64,000 nucleotides of DNA from Bacillus subtilis (GTDB lineage: Bacteria > Pseudomonadota > Alphaproteobacteria > Rhizobiales > Rhizobiaceae): contig JAHREI010000003.1 in NCBI GenBank assembly GCA_021733665.1, forward strand, positions 1-64,000, in the 5' to 3' direction. The notes beneath the pieces were generated by a model. That model made no database searches and was not told the DNA's origin. It saw only the letters and a list, made by a program, of their open reading frames with translations. The position numbers and the translations under genes are program-made. The stretch's first letter is position 1; the number at the start of each line of letters is the position of its first letter. This document shows, one piece after another, positions 38,263 through 47,868 of the stretch.

Positions 38263-40669
38263 CGTCGCGTCTCCCGAACCGTGAGAGCATCATAGATGTC
38301 GTGAGGCCAAGCGCAACAAGGGACAGAAGTAAGATTACAACATAGGACAGGGTATTGCTGGAGAGCCAGTTGGTTGCAATCAGGCGCAGATTGGTAAAGC
38401 TTGGTGGCTGTGTTGTGAGAAATCTTGTCTGTTGCACAGGCAGTGTTGCAACAGTTTGTTTCTCCCGATTATAAGTCGTGATACGGCCGTCGATTTTTGT
38501 CCAATTGCTCTGGTGAGCAAGCTGTTGCATGCCCTGGCGCAGTAAGATGGTATCCGGAGCGGTGACAACAGTCCATGTGCCGGTTTGAGACAGGGATGCG
38601 CCCTGAGCTGCGAGGATAGAAACCTCTTTTGATGGCATGAATAATGCTACATTACCCGGAAAGAGCCGCAAGTTGTCGGAAGAATTTAATGCGTTTAGCA
38701 AGCCGCTGTAGAGGTTCTGGAACCAGCCATGCCAACCGGTTTGCAATTGCTCCTGCCATTGCGCGAGCGTAAAATTTTGTTCGCTATGGGCTGCATTATG
38801 CATGGGGGCAGCGCTGTCGTCATCACTCCAGAACTTTTTGGCGTCAGGATCGATACCTGTCTGTTTTAAGACCACATCCGGCAGGTTGACAACGGCACCC
38901 ACAAAGAGTGCATTAACGTCTTTCAGTTCATTATATGTAACAGCATTTTTAATTATTAATGGGCGACCGGCAGCAATGGCAAGATTGCCCATAATGGTTG
39001 CTGAAGCGGAAAGCACATTATAATCATTGAGATTGGCAGATAAGACCAGTTCATCAGCATTATAAGTATAAGGATAGGCGATCCCGCTCATCGCAGCGAG
39101 ATTTGGCGATTGTCCGATGCGGCCAAAATCCGGCATGGTGAATTGGGAACTGTCGAACAGTGCAAAGCGCGGACTGGCAGGTGACGCAGAACCGATTGTG
39201 CAGCTTTTATCAGCTTCAGACTTCAGGGCCGCTTCAATTGTTATCGTATTCAGGCCCAAGCGGAAATGGCGCATTGCAATGTGTATGGGGAGCTTCTGCA
39301 TGACCCCGCCACCGGTATTGGTGATAGGGATCGTGGTTGCAATATTGTCATTGACGTAAATATTGATCTGGCTGCCGGGCAAGACTTCTGCAGAATAAGC
39401 GGCATCAAGGAAAATTGTCGCTGTCCCATAGGCATTGGCGTAAAAATCAGCAGGCACAGCAAAGGTAAATTGGTTGCGCAGGCGGCGACCGCTGAATTGT
39501 TGTGTCGGAATACCCAATTGCGCAAAAGACAGGCTGGCACTGCTGCGCAGCACCGGCGCGTCCGGCAAATTCCAGTTTCGGGTTTGCAATGTACTGCGTA
39601 ATGTATTGGCCGGGCGTTTGGTCATTGTAACCAGACGGTCAATATTCTGTTTGATTTCCAGCCAGTTCTCGCCGGAAATCAGCAAAAATTGTTCGTTGGT
39701 CCTTGGATGTGTGATGAAGCGCATTGAGGGTGCAGAATTACCGCGTACTTCATCGTTGAGTTGCAAATTATCCAATATGCCGGAAAGTTCGGTATGCGTT
39801 CCGACAAGAATAGTCAGCTCGCCGGAGAGTGCGCCATCTGTGTGAATGAGCGCCGGATCAACAGATCTTTCAACGGAAAAACTCTGATTAGGCATGCCGC
39901 CAAGAATAGCCAGTGCCTGAGACAGGTTTAACAGGCTAGTGCCGTGTTCGGAATTGTCGAGAGCGGGCGCTACTATATGAAAATGGGTATTGCCTTCAGA
40001 ATTTACGCCAATGGCAACAATATCCTCACTACCAATAAAGCGTTCCGTTTTATTTCTGTTGTCGCTCAGATCAAAAGCGAGATAGGTTTTAGCCGGATCA
40101 AGATTAGTCCATAAATCATAGGTGGATTCAATCGTGCAATCCGTGCGGTGGCGCTGGTGAGCACTGATCGTCAGAGTATTCGCGCCGGTACGTAACAAAC
40201 CTGCGGGTATATCCACCAGCACTTCCGCCATTTGATTGGTGGAACGGATAGGTTGGCGTAAAACCTCGATATTATTAATGCTGACGATAATATCCGAGCT
40301 TTCCGGTGCTACAAAAATTGCGCTCTGATAGCCAAGATTAAGCTGTGCCGGTGCCGTGGCCTCTTCCTTGGTCAAAGCGATATTCCAGCTGCGCTGGTAG
40401 TATTCACCGGTGAGCGCTAACATATTCGCAGGAATCAGGTATCGCCGCCATGGCTGCGCAATTGTTACGGGTGCAGGAACAGCGGGTGCCGGTGTGAGAA
40501 TAGCTGGTGCTGTCTCTGTTGGGGCCGGAGGTATGCTGCCTTCCGGTGACATATCAAAAGGTTTAGGCAGGTCGCTTTGTGCCAATGCCATTACAGGTAA
40601 AGCACATAATGCTGCAGTGATTAGACCGCAGTTTATGCGCTGGTAAAAGGAGCGCGGCATTTTCTTCAT
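38255..40669 (-). CDS. bcsB: cellulose synthase regulatory subunit BcsB
   Basis: An 804-residue periplasmic protein with signal peptide (MKKMPRSFYQRINCGLITAALCALPVMALAQ), a proline-rich stretch, two repeated carbohydrate-binding/flavodoxin-like halves (for example VFVAPESSDIIVSINNIEVLRQPI) and a C-terminal membrane helix (YVVILLLSLVALGLTTSMM) that docks on BcsA. BcsB guides the glucan chain across the periplasm. I choose ATG 40669, which overlaps the bcsA stop by four bases after GGGAGA; a longer frame extends into bcsA and is not needed. Confidence 0.93.
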   Translation of the reverse strand: MKKMPRSFYQRINCGLITAALCALPVMALAQSDLPKPFDMSPEGSIPPAPTETAPAILTPAPAVPAPVTIAQPWRRYLIPANMLALTGEYYQRSWNIALTKEEATAPAQLNLGYQSAIFVAPESSDIIVSINNIEVLRQPIRSTNQMAEVLVDIPAGLLRTGANTLTISAHQRHRTDCTIESTYDLWTNLDPAKTYLAFDLSDNRNKTERFIGSEDIVAIGVNSEGNTHFHIVAPALDNSEHGTSLLNLSQALAILGGMPNQSFSVERSVDPALIHTDGALSGELTILVGTHTELSGILDNLQLNDEVRGNSAPSMRFITHPRTNEQFLLISGENWLEIKQNIDRLVTMTKRPANTLRSTLQTRNWNLPDAPVLRSSASLSFAQLGIPTQQFSGRRLRNQFTFAVPADFYANAYGTATIFLDAAYSAEVLPGSQINIYVNDNIATTIPITNTGGGVMQKLPIHIAMRHFRLGLNTITIEAALKSEADKSCTIGSASPASPRFALFDSSQFTMPDFGRIGQSPNLAAMSGIAYPYTYNADELVLSANLNDYNVLSASATIMGNLAIAAGRPLIIKNAVTYNELKDVNALFVGAVVNLPDVVLKQTGIDPDAKKFWSDDDSAAPMHNAAHSEQNFTLAQWQEQLQTGWHGWFQNLYSGLLNALNSSDNLRLFPGNVALFMPSKEVSILAAQGASLSQTGTWTVVTAPDTILLRQGMQQLAHQSNWTKIDGRITTYNREKQTVATLPVQQTRFLTTQPPSFTNLRLIATNWLSSNTLSYVVILLLSLVALGLTTSMMLSRFGRRDDD

Positions 40670-42876
40670 GCTTTGTCTCCCTTGGCCGGTTGTGTGTTTT
40701 TCGCTGTTTTTTCTTTTCGTTTGGCCGAATATTGCTTTAAGCCGAGGAAATAGGCCAGACCTCTGCCGGTTTGGTAAAGCGACAGGCTGAAAAACCACAA
40801 TGTTGCACGTAATACACCTGGATTGGTGCGGCGTTCCTTTTGGATTTCAGCCCAACGGCCGGAATTGGCAAAAATCAGATCGGCAACCAGACGGTGGTGT
40901 GAAGCCTGCTGCGGCTTGTACAAACAGCCAACCGAGATCAGGTCGCCTTCACGGGCAACATTACGGATTTCAACCGGCAAATGACCGCTCTGCTCATTCG
41001 CATGGGTGATGAAGCGGGCAGGAAACTCGTTGCCGACGGCCAGTGAAGTGATGTCACCCGCATAGATCATCAGATGCATACCATTGGCTGACACATCATC
41101 AATGGTGGCGACGTGCCATTGCCCGTCAATCAGGACTTCACAACGGCGGGTTACTTTCACACGCACAGTCGAAGATTTTTCACCGCGTTCCGAAACCACA
41201 CCTAGAGCGCAACCAGCCATGATCAGATTGAGCAGTGTCCAGCCACCCACAACCAACAAAACATCAGCTTTGTAGGGTTCGGTATAGATACGATACGCAG
41301 CCAGCAACAGTGCCACGACCAAAATAATAAAGATGATAAAGAATGGTCGCGCAATTTCTGAGAGACGGGCAACCAGAATGGATTCATCCTTGGCTGTCAC
41401 GTTAAAAGTCGGTTTGCGCGGGTTGAGAATGACCGAGATAATGGCAGGCAGCAAATGTACCGATTGCACATATTCATAAAGCTCGGAAATCCACGGCCAG
41501 CGGTAGGAACCGTAAAGATAGTTCTGCAACATCAGGTTCACGCAGAGATAGATCAGCGTATAGGCGAGAAACTCACCGCCGGATGCCACAAAAATCTGCA
41601 GATCGAAAAACAGATAGAACAGTGGCGCGACCAGAAACGTCATACGCGCAAACGGAAACAACCAGAACAATGTTGATGACATGTAGCACAGGCGCTGCGG
41701 CAGGCTCAGACCGGCCATCAGCGGCGGAAACCGGAAACGCAAAATCTGCATCATGCCTTGTGCCCAGCGGCTGCGCTGTCCGATAAAGCTGGCAAAGGTT
41801 GCCGGCTGCAGGCCTGCAATGAGCGGTCTGTCAATATAGATACTATCCCAGCCTTGCGCATGCAGATTAACAGCCGTCTCGCAGTCCTCGGTAATACTGA
41901 CGCCGCTGAAGCCATCGGTTGTGGCTAGAGCATCGCGGCTGAGCAATGCAGCAGAGCCACAAAAGAATGCAGCATTCCATTTATCCAGCCCGCGCTGGAT
42001 CATGCCGTAGAACATTTCGTTCTCACTCGGCATCTGATTGAAAGTGCGCAAATTGCGTTCTACCGGATCAGGATTGATGAAAAAGTGCGGTGTCTGAACC
42101 AGAAATAATTTGGCATTATCACGGAAATAGCCAACGGTTTCAGTGAGGAAATTACGGGCAGGGGCGTGGTCCGCATCAAAAACAGCAACCAGCTTGCCGG
42201 TGGAATGGGCAAGGCCATTGTTGAGGTTGCCGGCTTTTGCGTGTTCGTTGCGGGCACGGGTCAGGTATTTAACGCCGAAATCGGCGCAAAGCGCCTGTAA
42301 TTCTGCGCGGCGTTCGGTTGCCCGTCTGCTTTCCAGCAAATTGGCCGAGTTGCATTTTTGGTCTGTACCGCCGTCATCCAGCAACCAGATGGTCAGCCGG
42401 TCGGCGGGATAGTCCATATTGACTGCCGCGCCGAGTGTATTGGCAAGCAGTTTGGCATCTTCATTATAGGTCGGAATGAAGACATCAACGGCAGGCATTT
42501 CGTCTTCGCGCAAGATAACAGCTGCAGGGGAAACGCGCGGAAAAGACACCACGAACATGGAAAGTGCCAGCATCATAACGCTATACATTTCCGCAAGATA
42601 AAGAATGATCCCCGGAATGAAGTTCTGCAGCTGGCTGACCGGCGGAATGGTCTGTGTGGTACGCCAATAGACATAACGCAAGACAATCGACGTACCGATG
42701 GCCAAGACGACCAGACGCCAGCTTCCGCGGATGCGGAAGTGCTTGAAAACGGCCAGCACGATCAACAGGCTGATACCCAGAGCCAGCTGGGTCGGCAGAT
42801 TGATCGGCATGAAAGTCAGCAATAAGACGCAAGCAGCGGATAACAGCCAGCACAGAAAAATACCGATTTTACTCAT
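40666..42876 (-). CDS. bcsA: cellulose synthase catalytic subunit (UDP-forming)
   Basis: BcsA is the inner-membrane family 2 glycosyltransferase that polymerises glucose from UDP-glucose and extrudes cellulose. The 736-residue protein shows N-terminal helices, catalytic motifs LLDDGGTD, FDADHAP, SITEDCETA (catalytic Asp) and QRSRWAQGMMQ (QxxRW), more helices, and a C-terminal PilZ domain with an Arg pair (VTRRCEV) and DVSANGM (D-x-S-x-x-G) for cyclic di-GMP. Production is thus expected to depend on cyclic di-GMP; no diguanylate cyclase gene is in the window. It is preceded by bcsN, 45 bases away. Confidence 0.96.
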   Translation of the reverse strand: MSKIGIFLCWLLSAACVLLLTFMPINLPTQLALGISLLIVLAVFKHFRIRGSWRLVVLAIGTSIVLRYVYWRTTQTIPPVSQLQNFIPGIILYLAEMYSVMMLALSMFVVSFPRVSPAAVILREDEMPAVDVFIPTYNEDAKLLANTLGAAVNMDYPADRLTIWLLDDGGTDQKCNSANLLESRRATERRAELQALCADFGVKYLTRARNEHAKAGNLNNGLAHSTGKLVAVFDADHAPARNFLTETVGYFRDNAKLFLVQTPHFFINPDPVERNLRTFNQMPSENEMFYGMIQRGLDKWNAAFFCGSAALLSRDALATTDGFSGVSITEDCETAVNLHAQGWDSIYIDRPLIAGLQPATFASFIGQRSRWAQGMMQILRFRFPPLMAGLSLPQRLCYMSSTLFWLFPFARMTFLVAPLFYLFFDLQIFVASGGEFLAYTLIYLCVNLMLQNYLYGSYRWPWISELYEYVQSVHLLPAIISVILNPRKPTFNVTAKDESILVARLSEIARPFFIIFIILVVALLLAAYRIYTEPYKADVLLVVGGWTLLNLIMAGCALGVVSERGEKSSTVRVKVTRRCEVLIDGQWHVATIDDVSANGMHLMIYAGDITSLAVGNEFPARFITHANEQSGHLPVEIRNVAREGDLISVGCLYKPQQASHHRLVADLIFANSGRWAEIQKERRTNPGVLRATLWFFSLSLYQTGRGLAYFLGLKQYSAKRKEKTAKNTQPAKGDKA

Positions 42877-42921
42877 CGGAAACTCCAGTGGCGATGCGTG
42901 AGTTGCTGCTTTTCATAATCA

Positions 42922-44043
42922 TCAGAGACAACCCGTCATATTGGTTGCGTTTGTACTGGTTGAATTGGGTGGTTGCTTACAGGGTGACGGAACAATAACT
43001 GCTGCAGGCGTTACCTGCGGGGTTTGTGTTGCAACAGGAGACGGCACCTGTATCTGCACCGGTTGCGCTGGTGGCACTGCATAGACTGGGGGAACTGGCA
43101 TTGCGCGTTGTTGCACCGGCGCTGTATTGCTGAGTTGCGGCGCAGGCACAACGACCGGCGCTTGCGGATAACTGCTTGTGGTATAGGTTTGCTGCACGGG
43201 CGGGTAATAATCCGGTTCCGCTTTTGGCTGGTTCACATATGCAGGCTGCGCGGCTGGTATCCGGCGGGCAGGTGCTGCGGTTTCTGCTTTTGATACGGCA
43301 TTGTTGAGCCGATCCGTGTGCAGATCGCTGGCAGGAAATACGCCGCTGAGATTGCTTTTGACAGACGGTGCCATGAGCGGACTACCCATGCGGCCGATAT
43401 CAGCTGACGGGCCAGCCGGTTCGCCATAGGGGTTCCAGCCGCTGGTGGCAATGGTCGCATTGATGGTGAATTCATACATCGATGCTAAGAGTTTTTCCTG
43501 GCTTGCTCCGGTTTCACACAGGCGCAAACGCAGGTCGATGCGGCCACGGTTCTGAAAGAAGTTCTGCGTGTGTGATGGCGAGCGGATTTGCTGCCATGCA
43601 TAAATGCAGCTTTCACCGCCGGTAGTGGTGCCGGTAGCATAGCTGAAAGGACCATAATTATTTTGCACATAATAAGGCGAGCGCACCATCGCGATGCCTG
43701 CCATTTCTGTGCGTAATTCACGCGAAATGCGTCCATCAGTCAGTGACTGGTACGACAGTGTATTTTCACTAGCGCCCGCTGAATTCACAGGGCCGAAAAA
43801 TGTAACACGATAATAATTGCCGCCAGCGCGGGCAGAATTGGTATTGAGCGCAATTGTCTGGACAATGGCATTGCTGGCGCGTTCCTGCGTAATGCCGACA
43901 ATAGAGCGATTGGCAGGTAATACAAAGGCCTCATCGATACCAATATCGCGCTTGCCATAGGCAATGGCACTCGGATCCTGCGTGGCGCAGGCCGTCAGTA
44001 TAAAGGCCGTTATCAGGAGAGAGACGGGACGCGAAACCAGCAA
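42922..44043 (-). CDS. bcsN: cellulose biosynthesis lipoprotein BcsN
   Basis: A 373-residue predicted lipoprotein: the signal region MLVSRPVSLLITAFILTAC ends in a lipobox (L-T-A-C, Cys19). The N-terminal half contains a conserved region (RDIGIDEAFVLPANRSIVGITQERASNAIVQ) typical of BcsN of rhizobia and agrobacteria; the C-terminal half is rich in Pro, Gln and Val and probably disordered. Function is not well defined, but the gene heads alphaproteobacterial bcs operons. It is the first gene of this operon, with the promoter in the 280-base gap upstream. Confidence 0.85.
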   Translation of the reverse strand: MLVSRPVSLLITAFILTACATQDPSAIAYGKRDIGIDEAFVLPANRSIVGITQERASNAIVQTIALNTNSARAGGNYYRVTFFGPVNSAGASENTLSYQSLTDGRISRELRTEMAGIAMVRSPYYVQNNYGPFSYATGTTTGGESCIYAWQQIRSPSHTQNFFQNRGRIDLRLRLCETGASQEKLLASMYEFTINATIATSGWNPYGEPAGPSADIGRMGSPLMAPSVKSNLSGVFPASDLHTDRLNNAVSKAETAAPARRIPAAQPAYVNQPKAEPDYYPPVQQTYTTSSYPQAPVVVPAPQLSNTAPVQQRAMPVPPVYAVPPAQPVQIQVPSPVATQTPQVTPAAVIVPSPCKQPPNSTSTNATNMTGCL

Positions 44044-44256
44044 TTTTGCACCCCCTTCATTTTTCAGATGCGTCTGTCAGAGATCGCAAAATAAATATTC
44101 GCCTGATGAAACACATACTGTGCAGTGAAATTTTACCTTTATAATCAATAAAATTTTATGGTTTATAATTTATTAACAACCGCTAACAAATACATTTTTT
44201 GATGGAAAAGAAGCTTTTTCTGTGAAGGCAAGGCATGGGCCGGTTATAGATACAAA

Positions 44257-44305
44257 ACGGCGGTGAAAGAGACTGTCCGTATCGGACATCATCTTTCACC
44301 GCCGT
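44257..44305 (-). terminator. long hairpin terminator after the gamma-glutamyltransferase gene
   Basis: Arms ACGGCGGTGAAAGA (44257-44270) and TCTTTCACCGCCGT (44292-44305) are perfectly complementary, with an inner TGTCCG/CGGACA pair. It lies 19 bases past the stop of the minus-strand gene and separates it from bcsN. The remaining gap (44044-44256) is A+T-rich and should hold the bcs promoter. Confidence 0.8.
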
Positions 44306-44323
44306 ATCTATCATCTGCTGATT

Positions 44324-45979
44324 TTAGAAGCCGATTGCAATACCGTCACCGCGTGGGTCAGCACCGCCTTCATAGCCATCGGCATGTTTGCGGATCGCTT
44401 GGGCGTGACCAAGCGTACCTTCCCAGCCGCTGGCCATTTTAACCGGATGACCGCGCAGGCGCAATTCACGGATAACCTCCTCCGGTGTGCGTGACTCCAG
44501 CACCAGATCACGGGATACCGTGCCCCATGTGCGCCCCATCAGCCAACGCGGTGCTTCAATTGCCTGCTGCACGTTGAATCCGAAGTCGAGCATACGGGTG
44601 AGCATCGCAGCCTGTGTCTGTGGCTGGCCTTCACCGCCCATCGTACCATAGGCCATCACCGGCTTACCATCTTTCATCAGCATAGCAGGAATGATGGTGT
44701 GGAAGGTGTGTTTGCCCGGTTCCAGCGTGTTTGGATGATTGGCATCCAGCGAGAAAAACGAACCGCGGTTCTGCATAATAATACCGGTATTACCGGCAAT
44801 CACAGCAGCGCCGAAGTCGTGATAAATCGACTGAATGTTGGAAACCATCATGCCGTCTGCGTCCGCGGTGCAGAAATAAACCGTATCACCATCCGGCGCA
44901 CGATGTTCGAACTCGCCGTCGAATTTCACACCCGGTTCAATGTCGGTAAAGCCGCGCACAGTGTCATCATTGATGAGCTGTTTGCGTTTTGCCGCATAGT
45001 CCTTGGACAGGAATGTATCGAGTGGAATATTGACGTGTTTCGGGTCACTCAGCCACTCGTCACGGTCAGCAAAGGCAACTTTAACGGCTTCTACCATATG
45101 GTGGTAATAGGCCGCTGTGTTGTATCCCCATGATTTGACATCATATTGCTCGAGCAAATTCAGAATTTGCAGTGCTGCAAACCCCTGCGTTGCCGGTGGC
45201 AATTGGTATACATCATAACCACGATAGGTCGAAGTGATCGGCTTTGCCCATTTGGCATGGTAATTGGCAAAATCTTCGTAGCGCAGCGGCGATCCCTGTG
45301 CTTCCAGCGATTTGGCCATTTCCTGTGCAACAGGGCCTTCATAGAAGCCTTTGCGCGGACCATGTTCTGCCAGATATTCAAAGGTCTTCGCCAGTTCCGG
45401 CTGAGCCATAAACTCACCGTCACGCTGTGGCTTGCCGTTTGGCAGATAAATGCGTGCCATATTGGCATCGGCATTGAGGATGCTTTCATCCGTTACCAGC
45501 CAATCCGCGAGGGAGCGGCTCACTGCCATACCTTCGCGGGCATAATGGATTGCATCGGAAAAAAGATCTGCCCAAGGCAACTTGCCATAGCGCTCATGCG
45601 CTAAGCGCCAGCCGTCTACAACACCGGGAGCGGTAAGGGCTGCCAATGCGCCGCGCATCGGGATCTGGTCGGTGTGACCGTGTTTTTTGTAGAACGCACG
45701 GGTTGCAAGCTTGGCAGCAGGGCCTGTTGCTTCAATGGCTTCAATTTCAGTGGCTTTGCCGCCTGCAATCAGCAGGAATGCGTCACCGCCAAGGCCGGCC
45801 ATATGCGGATAAACCACACAGAGCGTAGCATTGATGGCAATGGCCGCATCAACGGCGCTACCACCGCGACGCAAGATATTATCGCCGGAAGCGGAGGCCA
45901 GATAGTGCGGGGAGCTAACCATACCGCGTTTGGCGAAAACAGCAGGTCTGCCGGTTCTTGGTCCATCAGCGTTAATCAT
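44324..45979 (-). CDS. gamma-glutamyltransferase family protein
   Basis: A 551-residue N-terminal nucleophile hydrolase that would cleave itself into large and small chains. RGGSAVDAAIAINATLCVVYPHMAGLGGDAFLL is the family N-terminal signature. The likely processing and nucleophile residue is Thr366 in APDGDTVYFC, and the small chain includes MAYGTMGGEGQPQTQAAML. There is no signal peptide, so it should be cytoplasmic, unlike classical periplasmic Ggt; YwrD-like relatives are also signal-less. The substrate is a gamma-glutamyl compound or related amide. It is the last gene of a minus-strand group with the permease at 46237-47868, which may supply its substrate. Confidence 0.88.
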   Translation of the reverse strand: MINADGPRTGRPAVFAKRGMVSSPHYLASASGDNILRRGGSAVDAAIAINATLCVVYPHMAGLGGDAFLLIAGGKATEIEAIEATGPAAKLATRAFYKKHGHTDQIPMRGALAALTAPGVVDGWRLAHERYGKLPWADLFSDAIHYAREGMAVSRSLADWLVTDESILNADANMARIYLPNGKPQRDGEFMAQPELAKTFEYLAEHGPRKGFYEGPVAQEMAKSLEAQGSPLRYEDFANYHAKWAKPITSTYRGYDVYQLPPATQGFAALQILNLLEQYDVKSWGYNTAAYYHHMVEAVKVAFADRDEWLSDPKHVNIPLDTFLSKDYAAKRKQLINDDTVRGFTDIEPGVKFDGEFEHRAPDGDTVYFCTADADGMMVSNIQSIYHDFGAAVIAGNTGIIMQNRGSFFSLDANHPNTLEPGKHTFHTIIPAMLMKDGKPVMAYGTMGGEGQPQTQAAMLTRMLDFGFNVQQAIEAPRWLMGRTWGTVSRDLVLESRTPEEVIRELRLRGHPVKMASGWEGTLGHAQAIRKHADGYEGGADPRGDGIAIGF

Positions 45980-46026
45980 ATCAAACCCTTTATACTATTT
46001 TTAAAAGCAGATGACTGATCAGTCAC

Positions 46027-46224
46027 TCACTTAGACTTGGGAGGAAACAGCACGCGCTGTAGCGGGGGGATGATGGCGGCAACACTCAGTGCCACCATGC
46101 CGAGCGTTGACATCAGGCGCCAGTCATTCGTGGTGCCGAGGCTGACCAAAGGCAGTGCAACCAGAAACAGCACAAATGACACGCTTAAATACGAAAGACG
46201 GTTTTGAAGTATTCTTTTGATCAT
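46027..46224 (-). CDS. small two-helix membrane protein (65 aa)
   Basis: The sequence has a basic N-terminus (MIKRILQNRLSY) and two hydrophobic segments (about residues 13-30 and 36-54), ending in a basic tail PPKSK. I recognise no family. It lies 12 bases after the permease gene and 47 bases before the gamma-glutamyltransferase gene on the same strand, so it is likely cotranscribed. It could be a small accessory subunit of the permease; this is a guess from position. Confidence 0.65.
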   Translation of the reverse strand: MIKRILQNRLSYLSVSFVLFLVALPLVSLGTTNDWRLMSTLGMVALSVAAIIPPLQRVLFPPKSK

Positions 46225-46236
46225 TTCATTCTGCCC

Positions 46237-47868
46237 TTATGCGAAGATCATCGACATGATGACAGTTGCGATGCCGGTCAGTACAAAGGCTGCGATTGTC
46301 CATGGAATGGTTTTGCGCAGGATTGCACCTTCCTGACCGTTGATGCCGGTTGTACTTGCACCCATAACCACATTGGCAGGCGCAATAGCATTACCGATCG
46401 CACCACCGGCACTTTGTGCAGCCAGAATAGTTGATGGCGGTAGACCTTTGGCTTCAGCCAGATTGACCTGCAATTCCGAGAAAAGCACCTGTGAAGACGT
46501 GGAACTGGAGGTGATGAAGGCACCCAGAATGCCGATACCATTGGCAAGGAACGCAAAGACATAGGCTGGAGCAATTGCTGCAATACCAAGGGCGAGCATG
46601 GTATTCTGACCCGACAGTTTCATGATCGAAGCCATAACGAGGAAGGCAATGATCGGAACGGAAGCCGGAACAGCGCTGGCAAAAAGCCCTTTAACAACGC
46701 CCGGCATTTCCTTGCCGGTGGCCTTTGCCCATTGATTGAAATAATCAAACTTGCGGAAGCAGAACCATGTCACCAGTGCTGTCACAGTGATTGTGGCTCC
46801 CGGATGGGCAAACATATGCAGCGGCGAATAGCTGTCAGATGCCGCCGTTTCAACGCCCATACCTGTGGTAATCGCAGGGAAAGGCAGGCCGAAACTCGGG
46901 ATATAAAGCCATGCATGCAAACGATCGATCAGTGATGTGCCGAGCGCCAAAATAGTCAGCAAGGCATATGGCGAGAAAGCAGCGACGATATCCATCGGCG
47001 GTTCGGCACTGTTTTCTTCCATATGCGCTTCTTCGCGCATGGCAGGACGGTCAATAATGGTTGTGTCAGCTTCTTTGTAGCGCGACCATTGGGAAAGCGG
47101 ATAAAGCGCAACCATAGCCAGAGCAGCCGGCAAGAAGGCAGCGAGGATCGGGTCAATAAAGACCACCAGAAACTGGCCGATACTGTGAATGGCAGCGATG
47201 ACCAGAACGAGTGGCCAACCGGCACGAACTGCCGCACCACGACCATACATCCACACCACCATAAAACCGCCGAGAACCGACTGGATGGCGATCAGGATTG
47301 CCGCTTGCAGCCCCATGGAGAGGGTTGTGCCGGCATCCATTTCGACAACCTGCAAGGTTGCAAGCCAGCCCACACCCAAGGTGCCGTAAAACTTTGCCCA
47401 GATATGCGCGATGATCGGAATGGCAACCGCATAAACCGGACGCATACCAAAGGCGACGAGCAGGGGCGCAACAACAGCAATAGGTGTGCCGAAACCATCA
47501 ATCCCTTGCAGGAAGGAGGTGAAAACCCAGCCGAGTGCGACAATGATAAACAGCTCATTGCGTGACATGCGGGAAATACCGCGCCGCAAGGCATCATAGC
47601 CGCCGGACTGGTTCATGATCTGATAGAGCAGCAATGCAGGCCAGATCACATAAAGGATTGGCATTGCGTCCCAGATACCGCGGGCAGAAGCTACGGCAAG
47701 AGCACGTGTTGAAGCTTCAAAGGCAAAGACTGCAATCCCTGCAGCGATAAAAATACCGGTTGTACCTGCCTGCTGCGCAGTCCAGTTCATTCCTACCATA
47801 AGTATTATGAGGGCGATGATAGGAATTGCTGCAAGTATCCAATGCAGCAAATCAAGATTTAACGACAT
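46237..47868 (-). CDS. L-lactate permease family transporter
   Basis: A 543-residue inner-membrane protein with about 12-14 helices, of the LctP/GlcA family of proton-coupled 2-hydroxyacid permeases. Typical strings are VTSFLQGIDGFGTPIAVVAPLLVAFGM-like (here FTSFLQGIDGFGTPIAVVAPLL), AHIWAKFYGTLGVGW and, near the C-terminus, AQSAGGAIGNAIAPANVVMGASTTGI. The family carries lactate or glycolate, but this copy is in an operon with a gamma-glutamyltransferase and no lactate dehydrogenase. Its true substrate is therefore open. It is preceded by a long A+T-rich leader. Confidence 0.85.
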   Translation of the reverse strand: MSLNLDLLHWILAAIPIIALIILMVGMNWTAQQAGTTGIFIAAGIAVFAFEASTRALAVASARGIWDAMPILYVIWPALLLYQIMNQSGGYDALRRGISRMSRNELFIIVALGWVFTSFLQGIDGFGTPIAVVAPLLVAFGMRPVYAVAIPIIAHIWAKFYGTLGVGWLATLQVVEMDAGTTLSMGLQAAILIAIQSVLGGFMVVWMYGRGAAVRAGWPLVLVIAAIHSIGQFLVVFIDPILAAFLPAALAMVALYPLSQWSRYKEADTTIIDRPAMREEAHMEENSAEPPMDIVAAFSPYALLTILALGTSLIDRLHAWLYIPSFGLPFPAITTGMGVETAASDSYSPLHMFAHPGATITVTALVTWFCFRKFDYFNQWAKATGKEMPGVVKGLFASAVPASVPIIAFLVMASIMKLSGQNTMLALGIAAIAPAYVFAFLANGIGILGAFITSSSTSSQVLFSELQVNLAEAKGLPPSTILAAQSAGGAIGNAIAPANVVMGASTTGINGQEGAILRKTIPWTIAAFVLTGIATVIMSMIFA

